DNA of 64,000 nucleotides, from positions 148,912 through 212,911 of the forward strand of contig NZ_VSTH01000021.1 in NCBI RefSeq assembly GCF_008123965.1, read 5' to 3'. Positions 18,583-28,294 of this stretch are shown piece after piece. The notes under the pieces are model-generated. The model had not been told where the DNA came from and searched no databases. It saw only the letters and a list, made by a program, of their open reading frames with translations. Every line of letters starts with the position of its first letter. Position 1 is the stretch's first letter. The DNA is from Bradyrhizobium hipponense (GTDB lineage Bacteria; Pseudomonadota; Alphaproteobacteria; Rhizobiales; Xanthobacteraceae). Position numbers and translations under genes: made by a program.

Positions 18583-19509
18583 TTACCGTGTGATCGAGAG
18601 TTCGGCGGGCGCGCCGGTCAGCGTCCGCTTCGGCGAGCAGGTGATGATCATGATTGCCAACGTCAGGATGTAGGGCGCGGCGTTGAAGAGGTGATAGCCG
18701 GAGGTGACGCCGACCGACTGGAGTGCCGGCCCCAAGGCCGCAGCGCCGCCGAAGGCGAGCGAGGCCCACAGGCACAGCAGGGGATCCCAGCGCGCGAAGA
18801 TCACGAGCGCCACGGCGGTGATGCCCTGTCCCGAGGACAGACCTTCGTTCCAGCTTCCCGGATAGAACAGCGACAGGAAGGAGCCGCCGATGCCGGCGAG
18901 GAAGCCGCCGACCATGGTCGCGCGCAGGCGGATCAGCAGGACCGAATAGCCCATGGCGCGTGCGGCATCCGAGCTTTCGCCAGCGGTACGAATCAGGAGG
19001 CCCCAGCGCGTCGTGCGGAAGGCCCAGTACAGGATCGGGGCCAGCGCCACGCCGATCAGGAACATCACGTTTATGCGTAGCGCAGCGCGAAGCTGCGGGA
19101 TATCGCTCCACCATCCGAAATCGATCGCGGGCAGCCGCGGCGCGGTCGGTTCGATCAATGGTTTGCCGAGATAGAAGGCGAGCCCGGTGCCGAACAGCAT
19201 CAAGGCGATGCCGACGGCAATGTCGTTGACGCGCGGCAGCGAGCAGATGCCGGCATGCAGTGCACCCAGAAGCGCGCCGGCGACGCCGGCGGCGAGCACG
19301 CCCAGCCAAGGCGATCCGGTGACGTAGGAGATGCCGTAGGCGCTCATCGCGCCCATCACCAGCGTGCCTTCGAGGCCAAGATTGATGCGGCCCGAGCGTT
19401 CGGTGATGCATTCGCCCAGACTCACGAACAGGAACGGCGTCGAGACGCGAATGGCGCCGCCGAGCACGGCGAGCGGGACGGTCCAGAGCCCGATCGATCC
19501 GTCTGCCAT
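18583..19509 (-). CDS. ABC importer permease 2B (YufQ/NupQ-type)
   Basis: Inner-membrane half of importer 2, 308 residues, with the family motif [18 protein letters not shown] near residue 34 and the coupling loop [14 protein letters not shown] near 180. Its ATG begins one base after the stop of the preceding permease. The biuret-hydrolase-like gene starts 25 bp downstream. Compared with permease 1B the signature reads INLGLEG rather than LNLGVEG, so this is a separate paralogue rather than a recent copy. Confidence 0.88.
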   Translation of the reverse strand: MADGSIGLWTVPLAVLGGAIRVSTPFLFVSLGECITERSGRINLGLEGTLVMGAMSAYGISYVTGSPWLGVLAAGVAGALLGALHAGICSLPRVNDIAVGIALMLFGTGLAFYLGKPLIEPTAPRLPAIDFGWWSDIPQLRAALRINVMFLIGVALAPILYWAFRTTRWGLLIRTAGESSDAARAMGYSVLLIRLRATMVGGFLAGIGGSFLSLFYPGSWNEGLSSGQGITAVALVIFARWDPLLCLWASLAFGGAAALGPALQSVGVTSGYHLFNAAPYILTLAIMIITCSPKRTLTGAPAELSITR

Positions 19510-19510
19510 C

Positions 19511-20623
19511 TCAGGATTTCCCCTTCAGGAAGCCGATGCGGCCGTAGAGCGCATCGCTTGCGAGCACGAAGACGAAGATGATGCCCTGAAGCACGAGCAC
19601 GGAGGCATCTGGCAATCCGAGGCGCCGCTGCAACAGGCCGCCACTGGCGCTGATGCCGCCGAGCAGGATCGCGACAGGAATGATTGCGAGCGGATTTTGC
19701 CGCGCCAGGAAAGCAACGAGAATGCCGGTGAAGCCATAGCCTGCGGCGAGGTTGGCGTTGGTGCGGCCCTGCACGGCAGCAACCTCGACCATGCCCGCGA
19801 GGCCAGCTGCCCCGCCGGCCAGGAAGCAGACGGTGAGAATGAGCTTGCTGACGCCGAGGCCGACGATCTTCGCGGCGCGAATGTTGCCGCCAGCGACGCG
19901 TGCGGCGAATCCGAACACGGTGTGATAGATCAGGAGGTAGGCGGCGATCGCGGCGATCAGGCCGAACACGAGGCCCCAATGCACGTCGGTGCCGGGAATC
20001 GAGCCGATCATGTTGGCGGCGCCGATCTCGCGCGTCGACGGCTTGTTGAGGCTGGCGGGATCGCGCATCACGCCTTCGACGAGATGGTTGAGGATCGCGA
20101 GCGCGATGTAGACGAGCAGCAGGCTCGAGATCGTCTCGTTGACGCCGCGGAACTGACGCAGAGCGCCCGATACCATGATCCACAGGCCGCCGCCGATGAC
20201 GCCGGCACAGACCATGGCGATCTGGACGATGAGCGGAGGCATGCCCTGGAGCGCGAGCGCTGCGCTCGTTGCCGTCAGCGCGCCGACCAGAAGCGCGCCT
20301 TCGCCGCCGATGATCACCATGCCGAGCTGTGCCGGCAGCGCGGTGCAGAGCGCGGTGAGGATCAATGGGGCCGCGCGCGTCAGCGTGTTCTGCCAGGAGA
20401 ACCAGGTGCCGAAGGCGCCGTAGTACATGTAAAAATAGAGATCGAGCGGGTTCTTGCCGAACATCGCGACGAAAATACCGAAGACCACGAGCGCGCCGGC
20501 CAGCGCCGCGCCCGGGATCAGGATGTATTCGATGGTCGCGCCATGGCGCTGGAGAAATCCCGGGTCGGCGGCCGGGGCAATTGTCCCGACCGCCTGCGTG
20601 GAATCCGCCGCCTCCGATGTCAC
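19511..20623 (-). CDS. ABC importer permease 2A (YufP/NupP-type)
   Basis: Partner channel half of importer 2, 370 residues, with about eight hydrophobic segments. Family stretches are QLGMVIIGGEGALLVGA near 96 and RVAGGNIRAAKIVGLGVSK near 239 (the EAA-like coupling loop). Its start overlaps the receptor stop by 4 bp (ATGA), so receptor and channel are co-translated. Confidence 0.88.
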   Translation of the reverse strand: MTSEAADSTQAVGTIAPAADPGFLQRHGATIEYILIPGAALAGALVVFGIFVAMFGKNPLDLYFYMYYGAFGTWFSWQNTLTRAAPLILTALCTALPAQLGMVIIGGEGALLVGALTATSAALALQGMPPLIVQIAMVCAGVIGGGLWIMVSGALRQFRGVNETISSLLLVYIALAILNHLVEGVMRDPASLNKPSTREIGAANMIGSIPGTDVHWGLVFGLIAAIAAYLLIYHTVFGFAARVAGGNIRAAKIVGLGVSKLILTVCFLAGGAAGLAGMVEVAAVQGRTNANLAAGYGFTGILVAFLARQNPLAIIPVAILLGGISASGGLLQRRLGLPDASVLVLQGIIFVFVLASDALYGRIGFLKGKS

Positions 20624-21732
20624 GAAGTCGCTCCGATCACGCCCTCCACGAGATAGTCCATCTTCTCGAGCTCGGGATCCTTCTGGCCCCGATCGGTGCC
20701 GGCGGCGATCACTGTCTTACCCTTGTTGTCGAGCAGTCCGCCCTTGAAGATGGCGTAGCCCTCCGCGGACAGGAATTTTGCCTTGACGTCGTCGGCATGC
20801 TTGCGCGCTTCGGCGGAGACCGCTTCGCCGTAGGGCGAGGTCTTGACGATCTCTTCCTTGAGGCCGCCGCGATAGAAGTTCGGGATGCTCTCGCCAGCGG
20901 CGATCATCTTGACGAATTTCGGATACAGTGCCTCCCAGTTCCACTCGGCGCCAGTCAGATAAGCCTTCGGTGCGAGCGGCGACTGGTTGGTGTGATAGCC
21001 GCAGACGAAGGCGCCGCGGCGCGCCGCGTTCTCGACCATCGTCTTCGGGCCGTCGACATGACAGGTCAGCACGTCGACGCCCTGGTCGATCAGGCTGTTG
21101 GTGGCCTCGGCTTCCTTGACCGGCATCGACCAGTCACCGGTAAAGATCACCTGCGTGGTGGCCTTCGGGTTGGCGAGCTTGGCGCCGAGTGCGAAAGCGT
21201 TGATGTTGCGCAGCACTTGCGGGATCGGCTTTGCGGCCACGAAGCCGAGCTTGCCGCTCTTGGAGGTGTAGCCGGCGACGATGCCGGAGATGTACTGGGC
21301 TTCGTCGATATAGCCGAAATAGCTGCCGGCGTTCTTCGGGTCCTTGTCGCTCCAGAGGCCGCCGCAGTGCTCGAAGCGCAGCTTCGGAAACTTGCTGGCC
21401 ATCTTGATCATGTGCGGATTGTAGTAGCCGAACGAGGTCGGGAAGAGCAGGGTGGCGCCGTCGAGATTGATCATCGATTCGATGGTCTTCTCGACCGCAT
21501 CGGTTTCGGGCACTTTTTCTTCCTCGACGACCTTGAGGCCAGGAATCTTCTTCAGCGCCGCGGCGCCCTGAGCGTGCGCCTGGTTGTAACCGTAGTCATC
21601 GCGCGAGCCGACATAGATGAAGCCGATGGTCGTCTCGGCTGCGAAAGCCGGGCGGGCGCCGGCCGCCGCGCCGAGGGTGAGGGCCGCGCCGCATTGCAAC
21701 AAATGCCGTCGTGAAATCCTGCCAAAATCCAT
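20620..21732 (-). CDS. BMP-family ABC importer substrate-binding protein (importer 2)
   Basis: Periplasmic receptor of importer 2, 370 residues. The start MDFGRISRRHLLQ gives a twin-arginine-type signal (SRRHLLQ) ending near PAFA, unlike the Sec signal of receptor 1. The mature part begins ETTIGFIYVGSRDDYGYNQAHAQG, where receptor 1 has VGDLGWTYQHE at the ligand loop, so ligand choice may differ. It is first in its operon. The upstream 400 bp is shared with the divergent allantoate amidohydrolase gene. A ureide or purine ligand is inferred from the operon. Confidence 0.9.
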   Translation of the reverse strand: MDFGRISRRHLLQCGAALTLGAAAGARPAFAAETTIGFIYVGSRDDYGYNQAHAQGAAALKKIPGLKVVEEEKVPETDAVEKTIESMINLDGATLLFPTSFGYYNPHMIKMASKFPKLRFEHCGGLWSDKDPKNAGSYFGYIDEAQYISGIVAGYTSKSGKLGFVAAKPIPQVLRNINAFALGAKLANPKATTQVIFTGDWSMPVKEAEATNSLIDQGVDVLTCHVDGPKTMVENAARRGAFVCGYHTNQSPLAPKAYLTGAEWNWEALYPKFVKMIAAGESIPNFYRGGLKEEIVKTSPYGEAVSAEARKHADDVKAKFLSAEGYAIFKGGLLDNKGKTVIAAGTDRGQKDPELEKMDYLVEGVIGATS

Positions 21733-22131
21733 TGGATGCTCCCTTGGCGGACGAACCGCCTTAATCTCGCGGCTGCGCCGGTCTGGCGGAGCTGGAACAC
21801 GATGTCGCAAGCTTCGTGCCAGAGGCTATGAGCCGTGCATAGCGACGTAACCTATTGATAAACATCGATTATGATGTCGGGTCGAATCTTGAACAGGAAA
21901 TCGTCAGATTAATTTTTGAGCAGTATTCTTTGATTGTATGCAGTGGAGTTAAGCAGGCTTGGCCGGCTTGAGCGTGTGCATGGAGGAGGCTGCAAGGTCG
22001 GCCAGTCATCGCGTTCGTGCTAACCACCCCGTAGTTGGGACGGCGCTGGCCGCGTTCGCTGGCACTGAATTTGTATCGATTGTCGCTGGGGCCGCCGCAG
22101 CTCCAGCCCCAGAGGATGGAAGCTCGCTGAG
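21733..22131. other. Divergent promoter region between importer 2 and allantoate amidohydrolase
   Basis: About 400 bp without a supported gene. The part near 21845-21960 is visibly more A+T-rich than its surroundings, as expected for promoters. No known riboswitch structure or clear operator was recognised. Confidence 0.5.
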
Positions 22132-23400
22132 ATGGGTGTTGGTAACGCCGTTCAGAATGCATCGCTCGGCGAAGAGATCGTAGCTCGGATCAATGAGCTT
22201 GGTGAGATCTCGCAAGAAGCCGGCAAGCTGACCCGCATCTATCTCAGCAAGGAATTGCGCAAAGCCGCGGACTTCATCCTTGGCTGGATGCGCGACGCCG
22301 GCATGAGCGCGCATCTCGATGCGATCGGCAATGTCTGCGGCCGATATGAGGGTGAGCGGCCGGGTGCGCCCTGCCTGATGCTTGGCTCGCATTACGACAC
22401 CGTGCGCGACGCCGGCAAATGGGATGGGCCGCTGGGAGTGATCACCGCAATCGCCTGCGTCGCCGATCTCAACCGCCGCGGCAAGCGCCTGCCGTTCGCG
22501 ATCGAGGTCATAGGCTTCGCCGACGAAGAAGGGGTGCGGTTCGCCTCGACGCTGCTCGGCAGTCGCGCGGTGGCAGGCACGTTTGATGAGAGCGTCCTGG
22601 CAACCCGCGACCGCGACGGCGTCTCGATGCGCGATGCGCTCGTGCTATTTGGCCTCGATCCCGATCATATCGGCGCGGCCGCGCGGGCGCGGCGCGAGTT
22701 GCTTGCCTATCTTGAGCTGCACATCGAACAGGGACCAGTGCTGGAAGCACAGAACCTGCCCGTCGGCGTGGTCACCGCGATCGCGGGCGCCACGCGGCTT
22801 GCCGCACGACTGACCGGCATGGCCGGTCACGCCGGAACGGTGCCGATGGCGCTGCGGCGCGACGCGCTGACCGGCGCGGCCGAATGCATTGGTGCGATCG
22901 AGCAGTTTTGCCGGACCGACGAGAGCGGGCTGGTCGGCACCGTCGGTTATATCCACGCCAAGCCCGGCGCGACCAACGTCATTCCCGGTGAGGTATCGTT
23001 CACCATCGACATGCGGGCGCCGACCGATATGCATCGCAAGCGCGCGGTCGCCGATGTCGTCCGCCAGATCGAGGCGATCGCAAAGCGCAGGCAGCTGTCG
23101 CTTCAGCTCGACGTCACCCACGAAAACCGCACCGCTCCTTGTGCGCCCTGGCTGAAGGAGCAGATCGCGCGGGCAATCGCTGCGGAGGGCCTTTCCGTAT
23201 TTGAGCTGCCGAGCGGGGCAGGGCACGATGGCATGGCGATGATCGACATCGCCGATGTCGGCATGATCTTCGTGCGCTGTCGCGGCGGTATCAGCCATCA
23301 CCCGGACGAGCATGTCGAACTCGCCGATGCCGATGCCGGTGCACGGGTGCTGCTGCAGGTGATCGAGAATTTCACGCCGCGGGAGGACCGCGCCACGTGA
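22132..23400 (+). CDS. Allantoate amidohydrolase (M20 family, AllC/HyuC type)
   Basis: Hydrolyses allantoate to ureidoglycine or ureidoglycolate plus ammonia and carbon dioxide. The 422-residue metallopeptidase-fold enzyme carries the di-metal site residues His87 (GSHYDTVRD), Asp98 (KWDGPLG), Glu132-Glu133 (ADEEGVRF), a HIEQGPVLE motif and HHPDE near the end. The dimerisation domain holds the MAGHAGTVPM motif. It follows directly from the PuuE product in the pathway. N-carbamoyl-L-amino-acid hydrolase has the same fold, so the substrate call depends on the purine context. Confidence 0.85.
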   Translation: MGVGNAVQNASLGEEIVARINELGEISQEAGKLTRIYLSKELRKAADFILGWMRDAGMSAHLDAIGNVCGRYEGERPGAPCLMLGSHYDTVRDAGKWDGPLGVITAIACVADLNRRGKRLPFAIEVIGFADEEGVRFASTLLGSRAVAGTFDESVLATRDRDGVSMRDALVLFGLDPDHIGAAARARRELLAYLELHIEQGPVLEAQNLPVGVVTAIAGATRLAARLTGMAGHAGTVPMALRRDALTGAAECIGAIEQFCRTDESGLVGTVGYIHAKPGATNVIPGEVSFTIDMRAPTDMHRKRAVADVVRQIEAIAKRRQLSLQLDVTHENRTAPCAPWLKEQIARAIAAEGLSVFELPSGAGHDGMAMIDIADVGMIFVRCRGGISHHPDEHVELADADAGARVLLQVIENFTPREDRAT

Positions 23401-23509
23401 ATTGATTGTCAGAGAGCCCGCAAGTCACCGGGTAGAGATACGAATCAGGCATGTTTAGAATGGTGACTGCCATCATTCGGGATCACGAGACATCAGCCGA
23501 CTTACGCAC

Positions 23510-24883
23510 ATGAACAGCGACATCTCTTTTCCATCACATCGTGAGAACCGGTTTTATCAGGGGACGACCGCGACCTTTGTCGCCAACGCTCTTCAGGCGG
23601 TCAATTTTCTCGGCGATCGATTCCTGAGAAAATCGCATCATTCGTTGTCGGCCATCGAGGATCTTTACCGTCACTCGATGGACAGCGCCTTTTCGGTAAC
23701 TGAGGCTTTCCTCGTCACGGGGGCGCCGCATGCCTCCGCCTATTATCCGCGCGACTTCGCCTGGTTCTATCCCGACGTTCTCGATCCCAAGACCATCATG
23801 GATTCGCAGGACGCGGCGCGGCGGGCGCATTTGCTCGAAAGGAGCGTGCGCCTGTTGCTGGAGGCGGTTCGCGCCGACGTCGTCACGACGACCATCGTTC
23901 CGGCGGGGCGTGCCCGGTATCTTGGCGTGAATTATTTCTCGCGCCCCTCGGATACGCTGCTCGGCATTCTCGCCGGGCTCCAGCAGATGATATCTGCCGA
24001 GGAGAGGGCGTCGTCCCATCTGGCGATGTCACAATGCGCGCATGCGGGCCGTCTGCTGCTGGCCGAATACGGTGTCGACTTGAAGCGGGCGATTTTGCAG
24101 CTCGCCAGCGAATTGGAGCCCTTCCATGACGGCGGCATCAGGTATTTGCTTTGCGACGTGAGCCGGCCACGGTCTGCGGCAACGGACACCCGCGCTGAAC
24201 GCAGGCGCTTTGTCACCAATGCCTGCGTCTACACAACATTCGTTTGGGGCGTGCTGCTCGGTGTCGTCGACGAGAATGAGCTTAAGTCGCTGCTCGGGCG
24301 CGAGCTCTCGCAGTACAAGAGGGACCTGCTGCATCTGTTCGGCAAGGGCGGCTATGTCACGCATTCCCTTGATGGCCCGGCGAGTTCTCCGGTGTCTTCG
24401 GTTGCGTTGGATTTCGTCAGCGTGCATCGGGGCTTCTGGGATCTGAGTGAGGCAAGCGAACGCACGCTGTTCGCGGCGACGACGGATCTGGTCATCGCCG
24501 AACCGCGGTTTCGCATACCCGGAACATCCCACTTCCTGGTGTCGGCGGATAATCCGCGCAACAAGATGATCCACAAGATTGCGGCGCCCGCCTACCAGGG
24601 ACGATCCTCCTGGCCGACGTTCAACGTCGAGTTTGCCGATCGTATGCTGGACTACGACGAATTCTCGGGGCGCGACATCTACCGGACCTGCGCCCAAGGA
24701 ATATTGAAGGACATTCGGACCGCGACCGAAGTTCACGGTGGATATCAGGAATTGTTATCGGAACAGGGCCTGAAGTATCGCACCTGGGCCTACAAGGGCG
24801 CCGTAGCGCACTCCTGGTTTCCGCGTTTCCTTTCCGTTTGGAGCAGGGCGTTCGGAACGCCGTTGCTGCATTGGGGTAACTGA
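23510..24883 (+). CDS. Unassigned 457-aa protein, possibly an alpha/alpha-toroid (glycosidase-like) fold
   Basis: No family is recognised with certainty. The protein has no signal peptide and no membrane segment. Aromatic-acidic loops such as SAYYPRDFAWFYPDVLD near residue 77 and a C-terminal VHGGYQELLSEQG followed by KYRTWAYKGAVAHSWFPRF recall six-hairpin glycosidases and glycogen-debranching enzymes, where such loops line the active-site cleft. It starts about 110 bp after the allantoate amidohydrolase on the same strand and converges on dctA. A carbohydrate enzyme inside a purine cluster is unexpected. The fold assignment is an inference. Confidence 0.5.
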   Translation: MNSDISFPSHRENRFYQGTTATFVANALQAVNFLGDRFLRKSHHSLSAIEDLYRHSMDSAFSVTEAFLVTGAPHASAYYPRDFAWFYPDVLDPKTIMDSQDAARRAHLLERSVRLLLEAVRADVVTTTIVPAGRARYLGVNYFSRPSDTLLGILAGLQQMISAEERASSHLAMSQCAHAGRLLLAEYGVDLKRAILQLASELEPFHDGGIRYLLCDVSRPRSAATDTRAERRRFVTNACVYTTFVWGVLLGVVDENELKSLLGRELSQYKRDLLHLFGKGGYVTHSLDGPASSPVSSVALDFVSVHRGFWDLSEASERTLFAATTDLVIAEPRFRIPGTSHFLVSADNPRNKMIHKIAAPAYQGRSSWPTFNVEFADRMLDYDEFSGRDIYRTCAQGILKDIRTATEVHGGYQELLSEQGLKYRTWAYKGAVAHSWFPRFLSVWSRAFGTPLLHWGN

Positions 24884-24889
24884 TCCGCG

Positions 24890-26209
24890 CTAACCAGCCG
24901 TCACGTCGACCAGTTCGCCACCGTCGAGCACCTTGGCTGCCTTGGCGCGGTCGAGGTCACCTTCCCAGGCCGCGACCACCACGGTCGCAACGCAATTGCC
25001 GGTGAGGTTGCCGACCGCGCGGGCCATGCCGATGAACCAGTCGACCGACAGCACCAGCACGAGGCCGATCGCGGGGATGCTCGGCACCGCGTTCAGTGTC
25101 GCTGCGAGGATCACGATAGCGGAGCCCGGCACCCCATGTGCGCCTTTCGATGTGATCAGGGAGACGCCGAGCACGAGCAGAAGATCGCCGAAGGACAGTG
25201 GCGTGTTCGTTGCCTGCGCGATGAAGACGACGGCAAGCGTCAGGTAGATCGAGAAGGCGTCGAGATTGAAGGAATAGCCGGTCGGAATCACCAGGCCGAC
25301 GACGGAGTCCTTCACTCCCATCCGCTCCAGCTTCTTCATGATCTGCGGCAGCACCGCATCGGAGGAGGCGGTCGCGAGCACGATGGTCAGCTCCTCGCGC
25401 AGGTAGGCGAGGAACTTGAGGATGTTGATTCCGGCGAGCGCCATCACGCTGCCAAGCACGCCGAGTACGAAGATGCCGACCGAGACATAGAACAGCATCA
25501 CCAGCGAGACGAGTTGCTTCAGCGAGCCGACGCCGTATTTGCCGACAGTGTAGGCCACCGCGCCGAGCACGCCGAGCGGGGCGATGCGCACGATCAGTCC
25601 CATGACGCGAAACAGTACGGTCGAGGCGGCGTCGATGAGGGAAGTAACGAGCTTGCCCTTTTCACCGCCGACGAGCGCGAGGCCGACGCCGAACAGCACG
25701 GCGAAGAACAGGACCTGGAGCACGTCATTGCGCGACAGGGCGTCGAACGAGGTGCTTGGGATCACGTTGAGCAGAAAGGAGCCGATGCCGCCGCCCTGAA
25801 GCTTGTGGGCGTTGTCGGCATAGGTGTTGAGCGCCTTGGCATCCAGCGTCGAGGGATCGATGTTCATGCCATGGCCCGGGCCGAAGGTGTAGGCCAGGAT
25901 GAGACCGACCACGAGGGCGACCGTAGTCATCACCTCGAAATAGACCAGCGCCTTGACGCCGACGCGGCCGACCTTCTTGAGGTCGCCGGCGCCGGCAATG
26001 CCGTGCACGACGACGCAGAACACGATGGGCGCCACGATCATCGAAATCAGCTTCAGGAAGGCGTCGCTCAGGATCTTGAGGCTGATGGCGAAGTCTGGCA
26101 CGGCCACGCCGAGGATGATGCCGAGAATGAGCGCGGCTAGAACCTGGACGAATAGCGAGGTGTAAAGCGGCTTGCGCTCGGCGGCCGGGGCCGCAGCAAT
26201 GGTCGACAT
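24890..26209 (-). CDS. dctA: C4-dicarboxylate/proton symporter DctA
   Basis: Inner-membrane carrier for succinate, fumarate and malate, 439 residues. Typical DAACS features are KLISMIVAPIVFCVVVHGIAG near 56, the serine-rich re-entrant loop ATASSDAVLPQIMKKLERMG near 283, GYSFNLDAFSIYLTLA near 312 and NCVATVVVAAWEG near the end. The start follows GGGATGTCACC. It may supply carbon skeletons when nitrogen comes from purines, and orotate transport is also known for DctA proteins. It converges with the 457-aa gene (6 bp between stops). Confidence 0.9.
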   Translation of the reverse strand: MSTIAAAPAAERKPLYTSLFVQVLAALILGIILGVAVPDFAISLKILSDAFLKLISMIVAPIVFCVVVHGIAGAGDLKKVGRVGVKALVYFEVMTTVALVVGLILAYTFGPGHGMNIDPSTLDAKALNTYADNAHKLQGGGIGSFLLNVIPSTSFDALSRNDVLQVLFFAVLFGVGLALVGGEKGKLVTSLIDAASTVLFRVMGLIVRIAPLGVLGAVAYTVGKYGVGSLKQLVSLVMLFYVSVGIFVLGVLGSVMALAGINILKFLAYLREELTIVLATASSDAVLPQIMKKLERMGVKDSVVGLVIPTGYSFNLDAFSIYLTLAVVFIAQATNTPLSFGDLLLVLGVSLITSKGAHGVPGSAIVILAATLNAVPSIPAIGLVLVLSVDWFIGMARAVGNLTGNCVATVVVAAWEGDLDRAKAAKVLDGGELVDVTAG

Positions 26210-26293
26210 GGTGACATCCCGTTTTGACGCGTCTTAGACGCCAAAAGGAGCAACAACCGTGCCAGATTGTCGCTGATCCCGGCCGAAAATGGT

Positions 26294-27307
26294 CTATTCC
26301 GCCGCCTTCGCCGTTTTGCCGAACATCCGGGTCGGTGCCGGGAAGCCACAGGACGTCCCGTCGGTGATCTTGACCTGGTCTTCCCACGGCAGGCGGAAGG
26401 TGCCTGCGACCATGTCCTGCATGAACGAATAGGGGCAGTCCATCGCGCCGTCCTTCACCGCGACGTAGCCGCGATGCCAGAGCTGGTAGATGTTGTTCTC
26501 GACGCCCCAATTGATGCGAGCCTCGCGCACCAGATCGGGCCGCACCTCAGCGGTGATGATCTCGTCGGCCCGGCCGGTTGTGCCATGTGCCAGCACCGTG
26601 CCGTCGAAATTGACGATCATGCCTTCGCCCATGGAATCGAATGAGCCGTCCGACCCGCACATGCAGACGTTTGCCGTTACCATCAGGTTCTGGAACGAAT
26701 TGGCCTGGTTGGTGAAGCGCCAGGCGTCGCGGATCGGGGCGGTGTAGCCCGCGGTGCGGATCATGATCTCCGCGCCTTTGTAGGCACATTCGCGAGCCAT
26801 CTCCGGGAACATGCCGTCGTGGCAGATGATGAGCGCGATCTTCGCGCCCCTCGGGCCCTCGATGACGGGAATACCGACATCGCCCGGCTCCCACGGTTCG
26901 ACCGGAATCCAGGGGTGCAGTTTTCGGTAGTAGAGCTTGATCTCGCCGTGATCGTCGATGATCAGGCCGGAGTTGTAGGGATTGCCGTGCGGGTTGAACT
27001 CCATGATGGAGAAACAGCCCCAGATCTTGTTGTTGACGCAGGCCTTCTTGAAGGCCGTCACCTCAGGCCCGTCGAGCCGGCACATGATCTCGGGGTTGGT
27101 GTCCATCGAGAGTCCGTGCAGGGAATATTCCGGGAAGACCACCAGATCCATGGTGGCAAGATTGCGGCGGGCCTTGCCGACCATCCAGACGATGCGCTCG
27201 GTCTGCCGCGCCAGATCAGCCGCGGTCGCGACGTTGGGCAATTGCAACTGCACCAGCCCGATGACGACGCCCTCAGGCGATTTGTTCAACCCGCCAAGCC
27301 CGTTCAT
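26294..27307 (-). CDS. amiF: Formamidase (nitrilase superfamily, AmiF type)
   Basis: Hydrolyses formamide to formate and ammonia. The 337-residue protein keeps the nitrilase triad: Glu60 (VFPEYSLHG), Lys129 (YYRKLHPW) and Cys162 (ICHDGMFPE). Compared with the published Helicobacter AmiF triad (60, 133, 166), the last two are shifted by the same four residues. The start MNGLGGLNKSPEG at 27307 is the family start and follows AGGGAGC; the frame to 27373 adds nothing recognisable. It is divergent from the TetR gene. Aliphatic amidase is the nearest alternative but typically lacks this short N-terminus. Confidence 0.9.
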   Translation of the reverse strand: MNGLGGLNKSPEGVVIGLVQLQLPNVATAADLARQTERIVWMVGKARRNLATMDLVVFPEYSLHGLSMDTNPEIMCRLDGPEVTAFKKACVNNKIWGCFSIMEFNPHGNPYNSGLIIDDHGEIKLYYRKLHPWIPVEPWEPGDVGIPVIEGPRGAKIALIICHDGMFPEMARECAYKGAEIMIRTAGYTAPIRDAWRFTNQANSFQNLMVTANVCMCGSDGSFDSMGEGMIVNFDGTVLAHGTTGRADEIITAEVRPDLVREARINWGVENNIYQLWHRGYVAVKDGAMDCPYSFMQDMVAGTFRLPWEDQVKITDGTSCGFPAPTRMFGKTAKAAE

Positions 27308-27615
27308 GAACAGCTCCCTTGCTGGATCAAACGCTGGCGACATTGCCGGCGCGATCTGTCGGGTGCCAAGCAAATCCGACTTTTGCGGCCGGCAAAAGGC
27401 TATTTCTCGGGCGGTGAAGCAAGAGTGTGGGCATCACGCGGGCGGAACATGCCATGAGAGTGCGAAGGCGCATCGGCTGTTCCTGATCTCCTGGGAGCCC
27501 CGTGGGCCTCTTGAGCGTCCCGCCGCACCGCGCACGAACCCCGCATATTATTGAGGCGCGAGGTGCCTCGAATGTCGCCTTGACCCGTCGCGACCGCCGA
27601 TGTCAGGCTTATGAC
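27308..27615. other. Divergent promoter region between formamidase and the TetR operon
   Basis: About 308 bp that should hold the promoters of amiF (leftward) and of the TetR-adenine deaminase-permease operon (rightward). A TetR operator is expected here by analogy with similar divergent pairs, but I could not pick out a convincing palindrome. Confidence 0.4.
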
Positions 27616-28281
27616 ATGAGTACAGTAAGGCGACACGGCGCAAATCTTCGCGACGAATATGCCGAGTTGACGCGGCAGCGTATCGTTGCGGCCTTCGTCG
27701 AGACGCTCGAGGATGATGCCGCGGACGAGGTCTCGATGGCTGCCGTCGCCAGGCGCGCGAAGGTTGCAGAACGCACCATCTATCGGCATTTCAAGACTCG
27801 CGCGGAGCTGTTTGCAGCGGCCGGTGAGTGGATCGAAGACAACGTCTTCGGCTACGTTCCCTTTTCCTCGCCGGACCAGCTGCCGGTTATCTTTCGCAAG
27901 CTCTGCAAGAGCTTTGATCGCCATCCGAATCTTGCGCGTGCAATCGCCATGACGCGGGTCGGCCGCAGCGTGCGGGCCAGCTTTCGGCGGCATCTGATCG
28001 ACCAGCACAGCAAGGCGATGGCACCTCTGGTGCGGCACCTCAAACCGAAGGAGGTCCGCCAGGCCGAGGCGCTCGCAGCCTATCTCAACAACGTGCTCGC
28101 CTGGAGCGCGTTGCGCGAAGACTTCGGCATGTCGAGCGCCGAGATTGCCGATGCGATCGACTGGGCGCTCAGCACGCTCCTGAAGGATATCCGGCAGCGC
28201 GACGCGGCTGCGGCACGGCTGCGTTCCGAACAAGGTGGCAAGCCGCCGCGGAAACGAACCGCGGCGAGAGAGCTGTCATAG
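27616..28281 (+). CDS. TetR-family transcriptional regulator of the adenine deaminase operon
   Basis: A 221-residue regulator with an N-terminal helix-turn-helix (SMAAVARRAKVAERTIYRHF, about residues 37-56) and a helical ligand/dimer domain. The start MSTVRRHGANLRD at 27616 is preferred; the frame to 27502 has no ribosome site and reads through the promoter area. The adenine deaminase gene begins 13 bp after its stop, so it is the first gene of a three-gene operon and probably autoregulates. A purine or related base is the likely effector, by context only. Confidence 0.85.
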   Translation: MSTVRRHGANLRDEYAELTRQRIVAAFVETLEDDAADEVSMAAVARRAKVAERTIYRHFKTRAELFAAAGEWIEDNVFGYVPFSSPDQLPVIFRKLCKSFDRHPNLARAIAMTRVGRSVRASFRRHLIDQHSKAMAPLVRHLKPKEVRQAEALAAYLNNVLAWSALREDFGMSSAEIADAIDWALSTLLKDIRQRDAAAARLRSEQGGKPPRKRTAARELS

Positions 28282-28294
28282 GGTGGAGCAGGGC

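Noticed and set aside
19364..20656. Plus-strand frame of 430 codons
   Set aside because: Shadow of the importer-2 permease genes; Glu/Asp/Arg-rich, no domain.
21733..22131. Possible purine riboswitch ahead of importer 2
   Set aside because: The region is AT-rich, but no conserved purine or guanidine riboswitch core was recognised by eye.
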